From the NCBI RefSeq assembly GCF_040822085.1, contig NZ_CP162006.1, positions 248,001 through 312,000 of the forward strand: 64,000 nucleotides of DNA. The letters are read 5' to 3'. The translations under genes and the position numbers were made by a program. Below the pieces are notes generated by a model. It ran no database searches. It was not told where the DNA came from and saw only the letters and a list, made by a program, of their open reading frames with translations. How positions within the stretch are numbered: position 1 is the first letter of the stretch; every line of letters begins with the position of its first letter. The stretch is from Rhodoferax sp. WC2427. GTDB lineage: Bacteria; Pseudomonadota; Gammaproteobacteria; Burkholderiales; Burkholderiaceae_C. This document shows positions 30,434 to 38,967 of the stretch, piece by piece.

Positions 30434-30985
30434 ATGCGTATGTCTTTTTCTTTTGCTCTCAAATCCGTAGCTGCTTGCGCCCTAGCCATCAGCGCTAGCA
30501 CTTCTTTTGCCCATATTGTTCTGGCCGATCCTGCGGCCTTGGCCAACACCGGCTACAGCGCCGCCCTGCGCGTGGGCCACGGTTGCGACGGTGCGGCCAC
30601 CACCGCCATCCGCGTCACCGTACCGGCGGGCTTCCAGGGTGCCAAGCCCCAGCCCAAGGCGGGCTGGGTGCTGTCCACCACCGTGGGGCGGCTGGCTAAA
30701 CCGTACGACAACCACGGCACGCCCGTCACCGAGGGCGTGACCCACATCACCTGGACCGCCACCCCCGGCAACGCCTTGCCCGATGCCTACTTTGACGAGT
30801 TCGTGCTGCGCGGCAGCCTGCCTGCCGAGGCCGGTACCATGGCCTTCAAGGTGCTGCAGACCTGCGAAAAAGGCAGCATCGACTGGTCGGACATGCCCGC
30901 CCCCGGCACCTCGGCGCACGACCTGAAAACGCCCGCCGCCATGCTCGAGATCATCCCGTCCGACCACGCTGGCCACCAGCATTGA
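30434..30985 (+). CDS. YcnI-like (DUF1775) copper-binding protein
   Basis: 183 residues. After a signal peptide (cleaved around SFA-HIVLAD) the mature protein begins with His, the copper ligand of YcnI proteins, and the domain core follows (YSAALRVGHGCDGAATTAIR; VTHITWTATPGNALPDAYFDEF). A His-rich tail (DHAGHQH) adds metal ligands. YcnI-type proteins bind Cu(II) outside the membrane and work with PCuAC and CopD-like proteins. Odd point: the signal-peptide core ALKSVAACALAISAS is encoded by DNA that matches the dispersed intergenic repeat (30455-30500). Confidence 0.88.
   Translation: MRMSFSFALKSVAACALAISASTSFAHIVLADPAALANTGYSAALRVGHGCDGAATTAIRVTVPAGFQGAKPQPKAGWVLSTTVGRLAKPYDNHGTPVTEGVTHITWTATPGNALPDAYFDEFVLRGSLPAEAGTMAFKVLQTCEKGSIDWSDMPAPGTSAHDLKTPAAMLEIIPSDHAGHQH
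30455..30500 (+). repeat. Dispersed intergenic repeat, copy 10, inside the YcnI signal peptide
   Basis: GCTCTCAAATCCGTAGCTGC, TTGCGCCCTAGCCATCAGCGC, TAGC, in the same order and spacing as the intergenic consensus. It is read in frame as the hydrophobic core of the signal peptide. Confidence 0.65.
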
Positions 30986-30998
30986 AAGCCCAAACACT

Positions 30999-31469
30999 AT
31001 GAAATTCGTAGCTTCTCTCGCGCTACTGGTCTGCGCCAGCGGTCTTTTTGTGCAAAGTTCCTATGCCCAGAATGTCGAGGTCAAAGATGCCTGGGTCCGC
31101 GCCAGTGTGCAGGGCCAGAAGGCCTCGGGGGCCTTCATGACCCTGACCGCCAAGGCCGATGCCCGGCTGGTCTCGGTCAGCACCCCGGTGGCCGGGGTGG
31201 CGCAGGTGCATGAAATGAAGATGGAGGGCGACGTGATGCGCATGCGCGCCGTGGCGGGTGGCCTGGCGCTGCCCGCGGGCCAGCCGGTGGCGCTGACCCC
31301 CGGCGGCTTCCATGTCATGCTGATGGACCTGAAGGCCGCGCTGCCCAAGGACAGCACCGTGCCCATGACCCTGGTGTTCCAGGATGCCAAGGGCGTACAA
31401 AGCACCCTGGAACTGAAGTTGCCGGTGGCCACCGTCCCCCCTGGCGGCATGGGAGAACACAAGCACTGA
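30999..31469 (+). CDS. Periplasmic copper chaperone PCuAC
   Basis: 156 residues. Signal peptide MKFVASLALLVCASGLFVQS is followed by the PCuAC (DUF461) domain with the H-x10-M / H-x-M copper motif: VHEMKMEGDVMRMR and GGFHVMLMDL. PCuAC carries Cu(I) to cytochrome c oxidase or away from the periplasm. The C-terminal GEHKH adds metal ligands. It lies 13 nt behind YcnI, so the two are surely co-transcribed. Confidence 0.93.
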   Translation: MKFVASLALLVCASGLFVQSSYAQNVEVKDAWVRASVQGQKASGAFMTLTAKADARLVSVSTPVAGVAQVHEMKMEGDVMRMRAVAGGLALPAGQPVALTPGGFHVMLMDLKAALPKDSTVPMTLVFQDAKGVQSTLELKLPVATVPPGGMGEHKH

Positions 31470-31602
31470 AGCATTTCTGACACATTGCGGTAAGCTGTAC
31501 AGGCTGCGTACTGTGACCGTAGCCCACCCCCAACTTTCATGGACTTGGGTGCACAGCATCCCAAGCCACGAAAGTGGTTTCACAAGAAGATCAGGAGACA
31601 CC

Positions 31603-32295
31603 ATGAGCGACACACCCGCCTTTGACTTCAGCAAATTTGTGCCCGGTTTTGACTTTTTACAGAACCTGGGCAAAGGCGCTTCCACCGCCGCCCCGGCCAT
31701 GGGCGGCTGGGTCGCCCCGACCCTCAGCGTGGAAGAGCTGGACAAGCGCATCACCGAACTCAAGGCGGTGCAGTTCTGGCTGGACCAGAACGCCGTAGCC
31801 CTGAAAGCCACGATACAGGCGCTGGAAGTGCAAAAAATGACCCTGGCCACCCTCAAGGGCATGAACCTGAGCATGACCGAGCTGGCCAGCGCCTTCAAGC
31901 TCAAGCCCGAAGCCGCCAGCCCCCCGAAGGCGGCGGAGAAACCGGTGGAAAAACCCGCCGAAAAGGAAGAAGCCGCTGCCGCCGAGGCCCCCGCCGCGCC
32001 CGGCATCGTCGATCCACTCCAATGGTGGGGTTCGCTGACCGAGCAGTTCCAGCAGATCGCCGGTGCGGCACTCAAAGATGCCAACACCCAGGCCGCGCTG
32101 GAAAAGAGCAAAAACCTGGCCACCAACTTCGCCGCCGAAGCCATGAAGAGCGTGGGCGAAATCGCCAATGCCGCGCGCAAAACCGTGGTGCCATCGACCG
32201 CCCCCAAGGCCGGTGCCACCCCACCCGCTGCCAAAAAGACCCCTGCTAAAAAGGCCGCACCCAAGAAGGTGGCGGTCAAGAAGCACCCGGGATAA
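31603..32295 (+). CDS. phaM: PHA-granule regulator PhaM-like protein
   Basis: 230 residues. The N-terminus (FDFSKFVPGFDFLQNL...) and the helix ELDKRITELKAVQFWLDQNA match PhaM of Ralstonia, which binds PHA synthase and anchors granules to the nucleoid. The C-terminus is lysine/alanine/proline-rich (TPAKKAAPKKVAVKKHPG), a histone-like DNA-binding tail. No phaC lies in the window. ATG 31603 follows AGGAGACACC. Confidence 0.87.
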   Translation: MSDTPAFDFSKFVPGFDFLQNLGKGASTAAPAMGGWVAPTLSVEELDKRITELKAVQFWLDQNAVALKATIQALEVQKMTLATLKGMNLSMTELASAFKLKPEAASPPKAAEKPVEKPAEKEEAAAAEAPAAPGIVDPLQWWGSLTEQFQQIAGAALKDANTQAALEKSKNLATNFAAEAMKSVGEIANAARKTVVPSTAPKAGATPPAAKKTPAKKAAPKKVAVKKHPG

Positions 32296-32323
32296 GCTCC
32301 CCCACCCATCCACGGAGGCCGCC

Positions 32324-33586
32324 ATGCAACTTTTCCCCCACGGCCATGCCACGCACCCCGACTGGCGTATGGCGGCCGGGCTGGTGCTGGCCCAACTGCG
32401 CGCCCACATGGCGCTGCCCGACTACGCCAGCGCGCCCACCCTGGGCCTGCTCTACATCACCGACCACTACGCGGCCCAGGCGCAGGACATCCTGGACCAC
32501 CTCAGCGGCGAGCTGCCCGAGGTGACCGACTGGACGGGTACGGTGGGCATCGGCATCTGCGCCAACAACGTCGAGTACTTTGACGAACCCGCCCTGGGCG
32601 TGATGCTGTGCGACCTGCCCGCCGACCAGTACCGCGTGTTCTCCGGCGTGGCCCCGCTGGGCCTGGGCTTCGAAGCCCACACCGCCCTGGTCCACGCCGA
32701 TGCCAGCACCCCCGACCTGACCGAGCTGGTGCTCGAGATGGCCGCCCGCACCGACACCGGCTACCTGTTTGGCGGCCTGGCCTCCAGCCGCTCGCGCTCG
32801 GTGCAGTTTGCGGTAGGTGGCAACGGCAACATCAAAGGCCACGGCGCGGCGCGCGGCGTGTTCAGCGGCGGCCTGAGCGGCGTGGCGTTTGGCCCCGCCG
32901 TATCGCTGGTGTCGCGCGTCACCCAAGGCTGCCAGCCCATCACCGCCAACCGGGTGGTCACCGCGTCAGACGCCAACCTGGTGCTGGAGCTGGACGGTCA
33001 ACCCGCGCTGGCCGTGCTGCTGGCCGACCTGGGCGTGGACCTGGAGCATCCGCAACAGGCACTGGGCCGGGTGCGCGCCACGCTGGCCGGCCTGACCCGC
33101 GCCACCGCGGGCGACGCACCGTTACGCACCGCCCATTTCGGCAGCGAGGTGGTGGTGCGCCATATCATCGGCCTGGACCCGACGCGCAAGGGCGTGGCGA
33201 TTGGCGACCACGTGGCCGAAGGCACCCGGCTGGCGTTCTGCCAGCGCAATGTGGCCGCGGCCAAGGCCGACCTGGTGCGCATCTGCGCCGAAATCCGCGA
33301 AGAGCTGGAGCCCGAGGAACTGTCGGTCGAACTGGCCACCGCACTCGCTGCCCCCGAGGCCGAATCCGCCCCGCACCCGGCCCGGCGCATCGCGGGCGCC
33401 ATCTACGTGAGCTGTACAGGACGGGGTGGCAACCACTTCGGCGGCCCCAGCGCCGAGCTGCAGATCGTGCGCCGCGCCCTGGGCGACGTGCCCTTGGTGG
33501 GCTTCTTCGCCGCCGGTGAAATCGCCCGGCAAAACCTGTACGGCTACACCGGCGTGCTGACGGTGTTTACCGACGCAGGGCGGTAG
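32324..33586 (+). CDS. FIST domain signal-transduction protein
   Basis: 420 residues. It has the FIST_N and FIST_C pattern: WTGTVGIGICANNVEYFDEP, then FGGLASSRSRSVQFAVGGNG, and the C-terminal block YVSCTGRGGNHFGGPSAELQ, LVGFFAAGEIARQNLYGYTG. FIST domains are thought to bind small ligands such as amino acids and often pair with kinases or chemoreceptors; none is adjacent. The start at 32324 follows the phaM stop by 28 nt (ACGGAGGCC site), so it may be co-transcribed with phaM. Confidence 0.87.
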   Translation: MQLFPHGHATHPDWRMAAGLVLAQLRAHMALPDYASAPTLGLLYITDHYAAQAQDILDHLSGELPEVTDWTGTVGIGICANNVEYFDEPALGVMLCDLPADQYRVFSGVAPLGLGFEAHTALVHADASTPDLTELVLEMAARTDTGYLFGGLASSRSRSVQFAVGGNGNIKGHGAARGVFSGGLSGVAFGPAVSLVSRVTQGCQPITANRVVTASDANLVLELDGQPALAVLLADLGVDLEHPQQALGRVRATLAGLTRATAGDAPLRTAHFGSEVVVRHIIGLDPTRKGVAIGDHVAEGTRLAFCQRNVAAAKADLVRICAEIREELEPEELSVELATALAAPEAESAPHPARRIAGAIYVSCTGRGGNHFGGPSAELQIVRRALGDVPLVGFFAAGEIARQNLYGYTGVLTVFTDAGR

Positions 33587-33792
33587 ACACCGCAAACGCC
33601 CAGCGCCGCACGCCCAGCCACCAGGGTGTAGCTCTCGCGGGCGGCTTCGGCAACATCCAGCTTCAGTGCGCTGCAGATGGCATCCACCATGGACAAGGCA
33701 TACCGCCCGTGGCCCGCATGTGCAAGACGCATGACGCAGGACCCGGCCACGCCCCCGGGACGGCCAGGTCGGCATAGAGGGAGGAATGCGCC

Positions 33793-34551
33793 GTGAACCG
33801 ATTTGAACTGACTCTGCTGTGCGCCGTGGCGCTCTCCGCCGTAGCCGCAGCCTGCGGCCCCACTGTCGCCCAACAGGCGCACTACCACGGGTTTGCCGAC
33901 CAGCGGGCCTGGGCGGGCCTGCCAAACGCGCTGGACGTGCTGAGCAACCTGCCGTTTGCCGTGGGCGGCCTGTGGGGGCTGCGGGCGGTGCAGCGCCAGC
34001 CGCCTGGCGTGCAACGCGGGCTGGCGGCCCTGTTTTTTGTGGGTTTGCTGGTGGCCGCGCTGTGCTCCGGCATCTACCACTGGCAGCCCGACGATGCCCG
34101 GCTGGCCCTGGACCGCTGCGGCATGGTGCCCGTGTTCGCCGGTCTGCTGGGCCTGGCCGTGGCCGACCGCAGCAGCGACCGGGCGGGGCTGTGGACCGCG
34201 GGCGCGGTGCTGCTGTGGGGGCCGTTGTCGGTGGCGGTGTGGTCGGCCACGGGCAACCTGTTGCCCTGGGCGGTGTTGCAAGGCGGCGGCATGGTGTTGG
34301 TATTGGGCCTGGCTCTGTACCCGCCGCGGCCCGGGGCCTGGGGCATCCGCCTGGGCGGAGTGGTTGCCGCGTACGCCCTGGCCAAGCTGCTGGAGCAGGG
34401 CGACCACAGCGTGTTTGCCTGGACCGGCGGCGTGGTGTCGGGCCACAGCCTGAAGCACGTGGTGGCTGCATTGGCCGCCTGGCCGGTGCTGGCGGCGATG
34501 GCATCGCGCACGGCAGTGGGCACGGCGAGACATACCGCTGTGGCAGACTAA
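33793..34551 (+). CDS. Alkaline-ceramidase-like (CREST superfamily) membrane protein
   Basis: 252 residues, GTG start with GGGAGGAA upstream. Seven membrane helices and the CREST metal-site residues are visible: SNLPFAVGG, SGIYHWQPDDARLALDRCGM (H, D) and GHSLKHVVAA (two His). In eukaryotes this family includes alkaline ceramidases and adiponectin-type receptors; bacterial members are presumed lipid hydrolases of unknown substrate. The 206-bp gap before it contains no convincing gene. Confidence 0.75.
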   Translation: MNRFELTLLCAVALSAVAAACGPTVAQQAHYHGFADQRAWAGLPNALDVLSNLPFAVGGLWGLRAVQRQPPGVQRGLAALFFVGLLVAALCSGIYHWQPDDARLALDRCGMVPVFAGLLGLAVADRSSDRAGLWTAGAVLLWGPLSVAVWSATGNLLPWAVLQGGGMVLVLGLALYPPRPGAWGIRLGGVVAAYALAKLLEQGDHSVFAWTGGVVSGHSLKHVVAALAAWPVLAAMASRTAVGTARHTAVAD

Positions 34552-34554
34552 TCT

Positions 34555-34611
34555 CTAAATGCTCTATTTTTTATAGCTGCTTGCGCTTATAGAATCAGCG
34601 CAAGCGCCTTA
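34555..34611 (+). repeat. Dispersed intergenic repeat, copy 11
   Basis: TAAATGCTCTATTTTTTATAGC, TGCTTGCGCTTATAGAATCAGCGC, AAGCGCC, between the CREST gene and the MFS-PlsC gene. Confidence 0.85.
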
Positions 34612-34625
34612 TTTGGTTCATAAAA

Positions 34626-36548
34626 ATGCAAGCCCAACATCCTGACACTACCGCCCACCCCAACCAGTTCGCTCTGCTCAAACAGCGCCGCTTCGCGCCG
34701 TTTTTCTGGACGCAGTTTTCGGGGGCGGCCAACGACAACCTGTTCAAGTTCTCGTTCACCGTGATGGTGACCTACCAGCTCAGCGTCAGCTGGTTACCAC
34801 CCGCGCTGGCGGGGCTGGTGATCGGGGCGTTGTTCATTTTGCCGTTTTTGCTGTTTTCGGCCACCAGCGGGCAACTGACCGACAAGTTCCCCAAGACCGC
34901 CATGATCCGCACGGTGAAGAACCTGGAGATCGGCATCATGCTGCTGGCCGCCTATGGTTTCCTGTCGACCAACCCGGCGGTGCAAATCCCGGTGTTGCTG
35001 GCCTGCGTGTTTCTGATGGGCCTGCACTCCACGCTGTTTGGCCCGGTCAAGTTCGCCTACCTGCCGCAGGTGCTCAATGATGCCGAGCTGACCGGCGGCA
35101 ACGGCATGGTCGAGATGGGCACTTTTGTGGCCATCTTGCTGGGCAATATCGTTGGCGGGCTGTTGGTGACGATCCCTGAGGTGGGCCACACCGCGGTGGC
35201 CATCGGCTGCGTAGGCTTGGCGCTGGTGGGCCGCTGGGTGGCGCAGGCGATTCCGCAGCTGCCGGCCACCGACCCCGGTTTAAAGATCAATTGGAACCCG
35301 TTTACCGAGACTTGGCGCAATTTGCAGCTGGCGCACGGCAATCTGGTGGTGTTCCGCTCGTTGCTGGGGATCAGCTGGATGTGGTTTTTTGGCGCGGTGT
35401 TCCTGAGCCAGTTCCCCAGCTTTGCCAAAGAGGTGCTGCACGGCGACGAGCAGGTGGCCACGCTGCTGCTGGTGGTGTTTTCCATCGGTATCGGCACCGG
35501 TTCGCTGCTGTGCGAGGTGCTGAGCCGCCGCCACGTAGAGATCGGCCTGGTGCCGCTGGGCGCCATCGGCATGAGCGTGTTTGCGGTGGATTTGTACTTT
35601 GCCGCGCGCGGCCTGCCGCCCAGCGCGGTGATGGGCCTGGCCGCCTTTACCGCCCAGGCCGCGCACTGGCGGGTGATGGCCGACCTGGCGCTGTTGAGCC
35701 TGTTTGCCGGGCTCTACAGCGTGCCCATGTACGCGCTGATCCAGCTGCGCAGCCAGCCCACCCACCGCGCCCGCATCATCGCGGCCAACAACATCCTGAA
35801 CGCGCTGTTCATGATCGCCAGTTCGGTGCTGGCCGGGGCGCTGCTCAGCGCAGGCTTCACCATTCCCCAGATCTTCCTGTTCACGGCAATAGCCAACGCG
35901 GTGGTGGCCTTTTATATCTTCATGCTGGTGCCCGAGTACCTGCTGCGCTTTGTGGCGTGGCTGCTGTCGCACTGCGCCTACCGCTTCAAGATCACGGGCG
36001 ACGAGCACATCCCCATGGCGGGGCCGGCCATTCTGGCCTGCAACCACGTCAGCTTTGTCGATGCCGTGCTGCTGATGGCCGCCAGCCCGCGCCCCATCGT
36101 GTTCCTGATGGACCACCGCATCTTCCAGGTGCCGGTGCTGGGATGGCTGTTCCGCCTGGCCAAGGCCATCCCGATCGCGCCCCGTTCTGAGAACCCCGCC
36201 GCCTACGAAGCCGCCTTCGCCGCCGCCGCCAAGGTGTTGCAAGACGGTGATTTGCTGGGCATTTTTCCCGAAGGCGGCATCACCAAGGACGGCACGCTGC
36301 AGGAGTTCAAGGGCGGCATCATGAAAATTCTGGAAACCGCCCCGGTGCCAGTGGTTCCCATGGCGTTGACCCACCTGTGGGGCTCGTACTTCAGCCGGAT
36401 CGAAGACGGCACCGCCATGGCCAAGCCGTTTCGCCGCGGGGTGTTGAACCGGGTGGGACTGAACGTGGGGCCTGCGATGGCGGCGGGTGCGGTGCAGCCG
36501 GAGGTATTGCGGTCGCGGGTGGCGGGGTTGGCTGGCACCATGCCATAA
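34626..36548 (+). CDS. MFS transporter fused to a PlsC-type acyltransferase (LplT-PlsC)
   Basis: 640 residues. Residues about 20-440 form a 12-helix MFS transporter like LplT, the lysophospholipid flippase (FWTQFSGAANDNLFKFSFTV). Residues about 450-640 form a 1-acylglycerophosphate acyltransferase with the catalytic H474-x4-D479 (NHVSFVDA) and FPEGGIT. In enterobacteria LplT and Aas re-acylate lysophospholipids; here the transporter and acyltransferase are fused and the acyl-ACP synthetase part of Aas is missing, so acyl groups must come from another donor. ATG 34626 lies just after a repeat copy. Confidence 0.9.
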   Translation: MQAQHPDTTAHPNQFALLKQRRFAPFFWTQFSGAANDNLFKFSFTVMVTYQLSVSWLPPALAGLVIGALFILPFLLFSATSGQLTDKFPKTAMIRTVKNLEIGIMLLAAYGFLSTNPAVQIPVLLACVFLMGLHSTLFGPVKFAYLPQVLNDAELTGGNGMVEMGTFVAILLGNIVGGLLVTIPEVGHTAVAIGCVGLALVGRWVAQAIPQLPATDPGLKINWNPFTETWRNLQLAHGNLVVFRSLLGISWMWFFGAVFLSQFPSFAKEVLHGDEQVATLLLVVFSIGIGTGSLLCEVLSRRHVEIGLVPLGAIGMSVFAVDLYFAARGLPPSAVMGLAAFTAQAAHWRVMADLALLSLFAGLYSVPMYALIQLRSQPTHRARIIAANNILNALFMIASSVLAGALLSAGFTIPQIFLFTAIANAVVAFYIFMLVPEYLLRFVAWLLSHCAYRFKITGDEHIPMAGPAILACNHVSFVDAVLLMAASPRPIVFLMDHRIFQVPVLGWLFRLAKAIPIAPRSENPAAYEAAFAAAAKVLQDGDLLGIFPEGGITKDGTLQEFKGGIMKILETAPVPVVPMALTHLWGSYFSRIEDGTAMAKPFRRGVLNRVGLNVGPAMAAGAVQPEVLRSRVAGLAGTMP

Positions 36549-36606
36549 ATTGGAAAATTGGCCATGTTCCAAGCCACCATTTGCCTTGACGGTGAAGTGA
36601 TGGCCT

Positions 36607-36738
36607 GCGCCCCCCATCGGCGCCTGCGACCAGCTTATCGCTGGCATCGCCTTGGCGAACGACATGACCTTGGTGACCCGCAACATTCGGGAGTTCGAGC
36701 GTGTGCACGGCTTGCGCGTGGAGAATTGGTACGGCTAA
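36607..36738 (+). pseudogene. C-terminal remnant of a VapC/FitB-type PIN-domain toxin
   Basis: The frame from about 36607 to the stop at 36738 reads PIGACDQLIAGIALANDM then TLVTRNIREFERVHGLRVEN-WYG, the last 40 residues of a PIN ribonuclease, including the conserved Asp (AC-D-QLIAG), the T-x-N/R pattern and the REFERV-GL block. An in-frame stop lies just upstream (36598-36600), and the N-terminal half with the other acidic residues and any antitoxin gene are gone. It is therefore a decayed toxin-antitoxin relic; no product is expected. Confidence 0.8.
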
Positions 36739-36758
36739 ACCGTCCCGGGCAATAGCGG

Positions 36759-37601
36759 CTACCCCGCCATCCGTAGCCTACGCGCCGCATCTTCTGCCTT
36801 CGCATCGTCAATTTCACGCATCACGCTGCCCATGTCGACCGCGCCGCGCTGCGGCTGGTAGTGGCCGGTGAGCACCACCTCGGTGGAAAGCAGGCCGCGC
36901 TGGTAGAGCTCCCACATCTCGGGACCAAACTGGGTGCTCAGCAGTTCGGGGGCGAACTGGCCGAAGAAATCGCGCAGGTTCACCACGTCGCGCAGCAGCA
37001 TGCGCTGGGCGTGGTTGTTGCCCGCAGCGTCCACCGCCTGGGGCAGGTCGATGATGACCGGGCCGTCGGCAGCCAGCAGGATGTTGAACTCGGACAAATC
37101 GCCGTGCACCGTGCCCGCGCATAGCATGCGCACCACCTCGGCCAGCAGGGTGGCGTGGTGGTGGCGGGCATCTTCGGGGCTGAAGGCCACGTCGTTCAGG
37201 CGCGGGGCGGCATCGCCGTGGGCGTCGGTTACCAGCTCCATCAGCAGCACGCCTTCAAAGAAGTTGTAGGGCTTGGGTACGCGCACCCCGGCATCAGCCA
37301 GCTTGTACAGGGCATCCACCTCGGCGCTTTGCCACGCTGCCTCTTGGGATTCGCGGCCAAACTTGCTGCCCTTGGCCATGGCGCGGGCCTGGCGGCTATT
37401 TTTGACCTTGCGGTTTTCGGTGTAGTCCACCGCCTGGCGGAAGCTGCGGTTCGTGGCTTCCTTGTAGATCTTGGCGCACAGGGTGTGGTCGCCGCTGCGC
37501 ACCACGTAGACCATGGCTTCCTTGCCGCTCATGAGCTGGCGGACCACGGTGTCGATCAGGCCTTCTTCGACCAAGGCTTGCAGTCTGGGGGGTGCTTTCA
37601 T
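36759..37601 (-). CDS. RIO-family serine protein kinase
   Basis: 280 residues. RIO kinase motifs: the ATP-binding lysine in LCAKIYKEATNRSFRQ, the flexible loop, the catalytic VHGDLSEFNILL (Asp as base) and the metal motif IIDLPQAVD. Bacterial RIO proteins are poorly studied; archaeal and eukaryotic members act in ribosome maturation. A CACAAT box lies 7 nt before the ATG (37609-37614), without a Shine-Dalgarno. Confidence 0.92.
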   Translation of the reverse strand: MKAPPRLQALVEEGLIDTVVRQLMSGKEAMVYVVRSGDHTLCAKIYKEATNRSFRQAVDYTENRKVKNSRQARAMAKGSKFGRESQEAAWQSAEVDALYKLADAGVRVPKPYNFFEGVLLMELVTDAHGDAAPRLNDVAFSPEDARHHHATLLAEVVRMLCAGTVHGDLSEFNILLAADGPVIIDLPQAVDAAGNNHAQRMLLRDVVNLRDFFGQFAPELLSTQFGPEMWELYQRGLLSTEVVLTGHYQPQRGAVDMGSVMREIDDAKAEDAARRLRMAG

Positions 37602-37715
37602 GGGGTGGATTGTGCCTGCGCGGCCCTAAAAAGATCGTAAACACGTTCTTACGCCCAGGATGGCGCACTCTCCCGGATGTGTGTGCGCGGCCGCCAGCCC
37701 AGGCCGAAAACCAAG

Positions 37716-37764
37716 TACTATATTTTCCATAGCTGGTGGTGTTTGCCTGGTAGGCGCTAGCGTC
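37716..37764 (+). repeat. Dispersed intergenic repeat, copy 12 (decayed)
   Basis: TACTATATTTTCCATAGCTG, GTGTTTGCCTGGTAGGCGCTAGCGTC: outline kept, dyad weak. It ends just before the first possible start codon of the zinc-ribbon gene. Confidence 0.6.
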
Positions 37765-37779
37765 ATGAAAGGATTGGAA

Positions 37780-38850
37780 GTGAGCAAAGCATTGCGGTTG
37801 TCAGAAAAGTGGTTCCAGCGCGGTCTGTGGCTGGTGGCCTTGGTCTTTGCCGGGTTTTTGATCGGCCTGGGCAGCAGCGTGGTGGGCGATCTGCCGCAGG
37901 TGGAGCAAACCGTGGGCCTGGAGGACTTCATCGACAAGCCCGCTGCCGCCCAGGTACGGGCCACCATCGCCACCGGACACAAGGCCGAAGAAGCGGCCGA
38001 TGCCGCCCTGGAGCAGGCCAACCTCAAGCACCAGACGGCCCGCGCCAACAGCAGCGCCGCCCGCGAAACCTTCGACAACTGGCTGGCCACCCGGGGCGCC
38101 ACGGGCCGCGCCGACCAGGACCCCGAGTTGATCCGCCGCACCCAGGCGCTGGATGCCCTGGCCACCGCCGAGCGCCAAGCCCAAAGCGCCATTGAACAGC
38201 AAGAGCAGGTGGCCCTGGATGCCCGCCAGTCGGTGCAGGCCGCGCAAACCCAGCTCGACGCCTTGGAGCGCGCGGCGGATGTGGGCTGGCAGCAGGCCCA
38301 GCGGGCCCAGGAGCTGCGGGTGTTCGGCTACCGGCTGGCGCTTACCCTGCCGCTGCTGGCCATCGCTGGTTGGCTGTTTGCCAAGAAGCGCAAAAGCACC
38401 TACTGGCCGTTTGTGTGGGGCTTCATTTTCTTTGCCTTGTTCGCCTTCTTTGTCGAACTGGTGCCTTACCTGCCAAGTTACGGCGGCTACGTACGCTATG
38501 TGGTGGGCATTGTGTTGACCGTGCTGGTCGGACGGCAAGCCATCGTGGCGCTGAACCGCTACCTGGAAAAGCAAAAGCTGGCCGAAGCCCTGCCCGATGC
38601 CCAGCGCCGCGAAGAGCTCAGCTACGACGTCGCCCTGGCCCGCCTGGCCAAAGGGGTGTGCCCCGGCTGCGAGCGGCCGGTGGACCTGAAAAACGACAGC
38701 ATCGACTTCTGCCCGCACTGCGGCATTGGCCTGTTTGACCACTGCGCGCCGTGCCACACCCGCAAGAGCGCCTTTGCCAAGTTCTGCCATGCCTGCGGGG
38801 CATCGGCCACCGTGCTGCCGCCGGTGGCGGCCACTCCGCCGTCGGTTTAG
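37780..38850 (+). CDS. Membrane protein with coiled coil and C-terminal double zinc ribbon
   Basis: 356 residues from GTG 37780, chosen for AAAGGA six nt upstream; ATG 37765 is an alternative. One N-terminal helix (GLWLVALVFAGFLIGLG) is followed by a long Ala/Gln/Glu-rich coiled coil (about 60-175), two or three membrane helices (about 185-265), and a C-terminal double zinc ribbon: C-PG-C...FC-PH-C, then C-APC and FC-HAC. I do not recognise the family; the layout suggests an envelope protein with a cytoplasmic metal-binding end. Confidence 0.75.
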   Translation: MSKALRLSEKWFQRGLWLVALVFAGFLIGLGSSVVGDLPQVEQTVGLEDFIDKPAAAQVRATIATGHKAEEAADAALEQANLKHQTARANSSAARETFDNWLATRGATGRADQDPELIRRTQALDALATAERQAQSAIEQQEQVALDARQSVQAAQTQLDALERAADVGWQQAQRAQELRVFGYRLALTLPLLAIAGWLFAKKRKSTYWPFVWGFIFFALFAFFVELVPYLPSYGGYVRYVVGIVLTVLVGRQAIVALNRYLEKQKLAEALPDAQRREELSYDVALARLAKGVCPGCERPVDLKNDSIDFCPHCGIGLFDHCAPCHTRKSAFAKFCHACGASATVLPPVAATPPSV

Positions 38851-38967
38851 CCGCAAATACGGGAACTTGGGGGAAATTGTGTAACGCTTGCACATAGTTT
38901 GGCGTGTGCATTTAAGATGCGGGTAAACCCCAGTGTCTTCGCTTCTGCTTCCCAAAGGTCGCCCACC

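Noticed and set aside
33544..33690. Minus-strand frame MVDAICSALKLDVAEAARES... between the FIST and CREST genes
   Set aside because: It has a protein-like look, but no clear start context, it overlaps the end of the FIST gene, and the upstream part has no sense. It might be a decayed gene; support is too thin.
36558..36755. 65-codon frame starting MAMFQATICLDGEV
   Set aside because: It is in a different frame from the PIN remnant and its second half is Arg-rich out-of-frame translation. Its first residues might be a piece of a frameshifted antitoxin or toxin start, but this cannot be shown.
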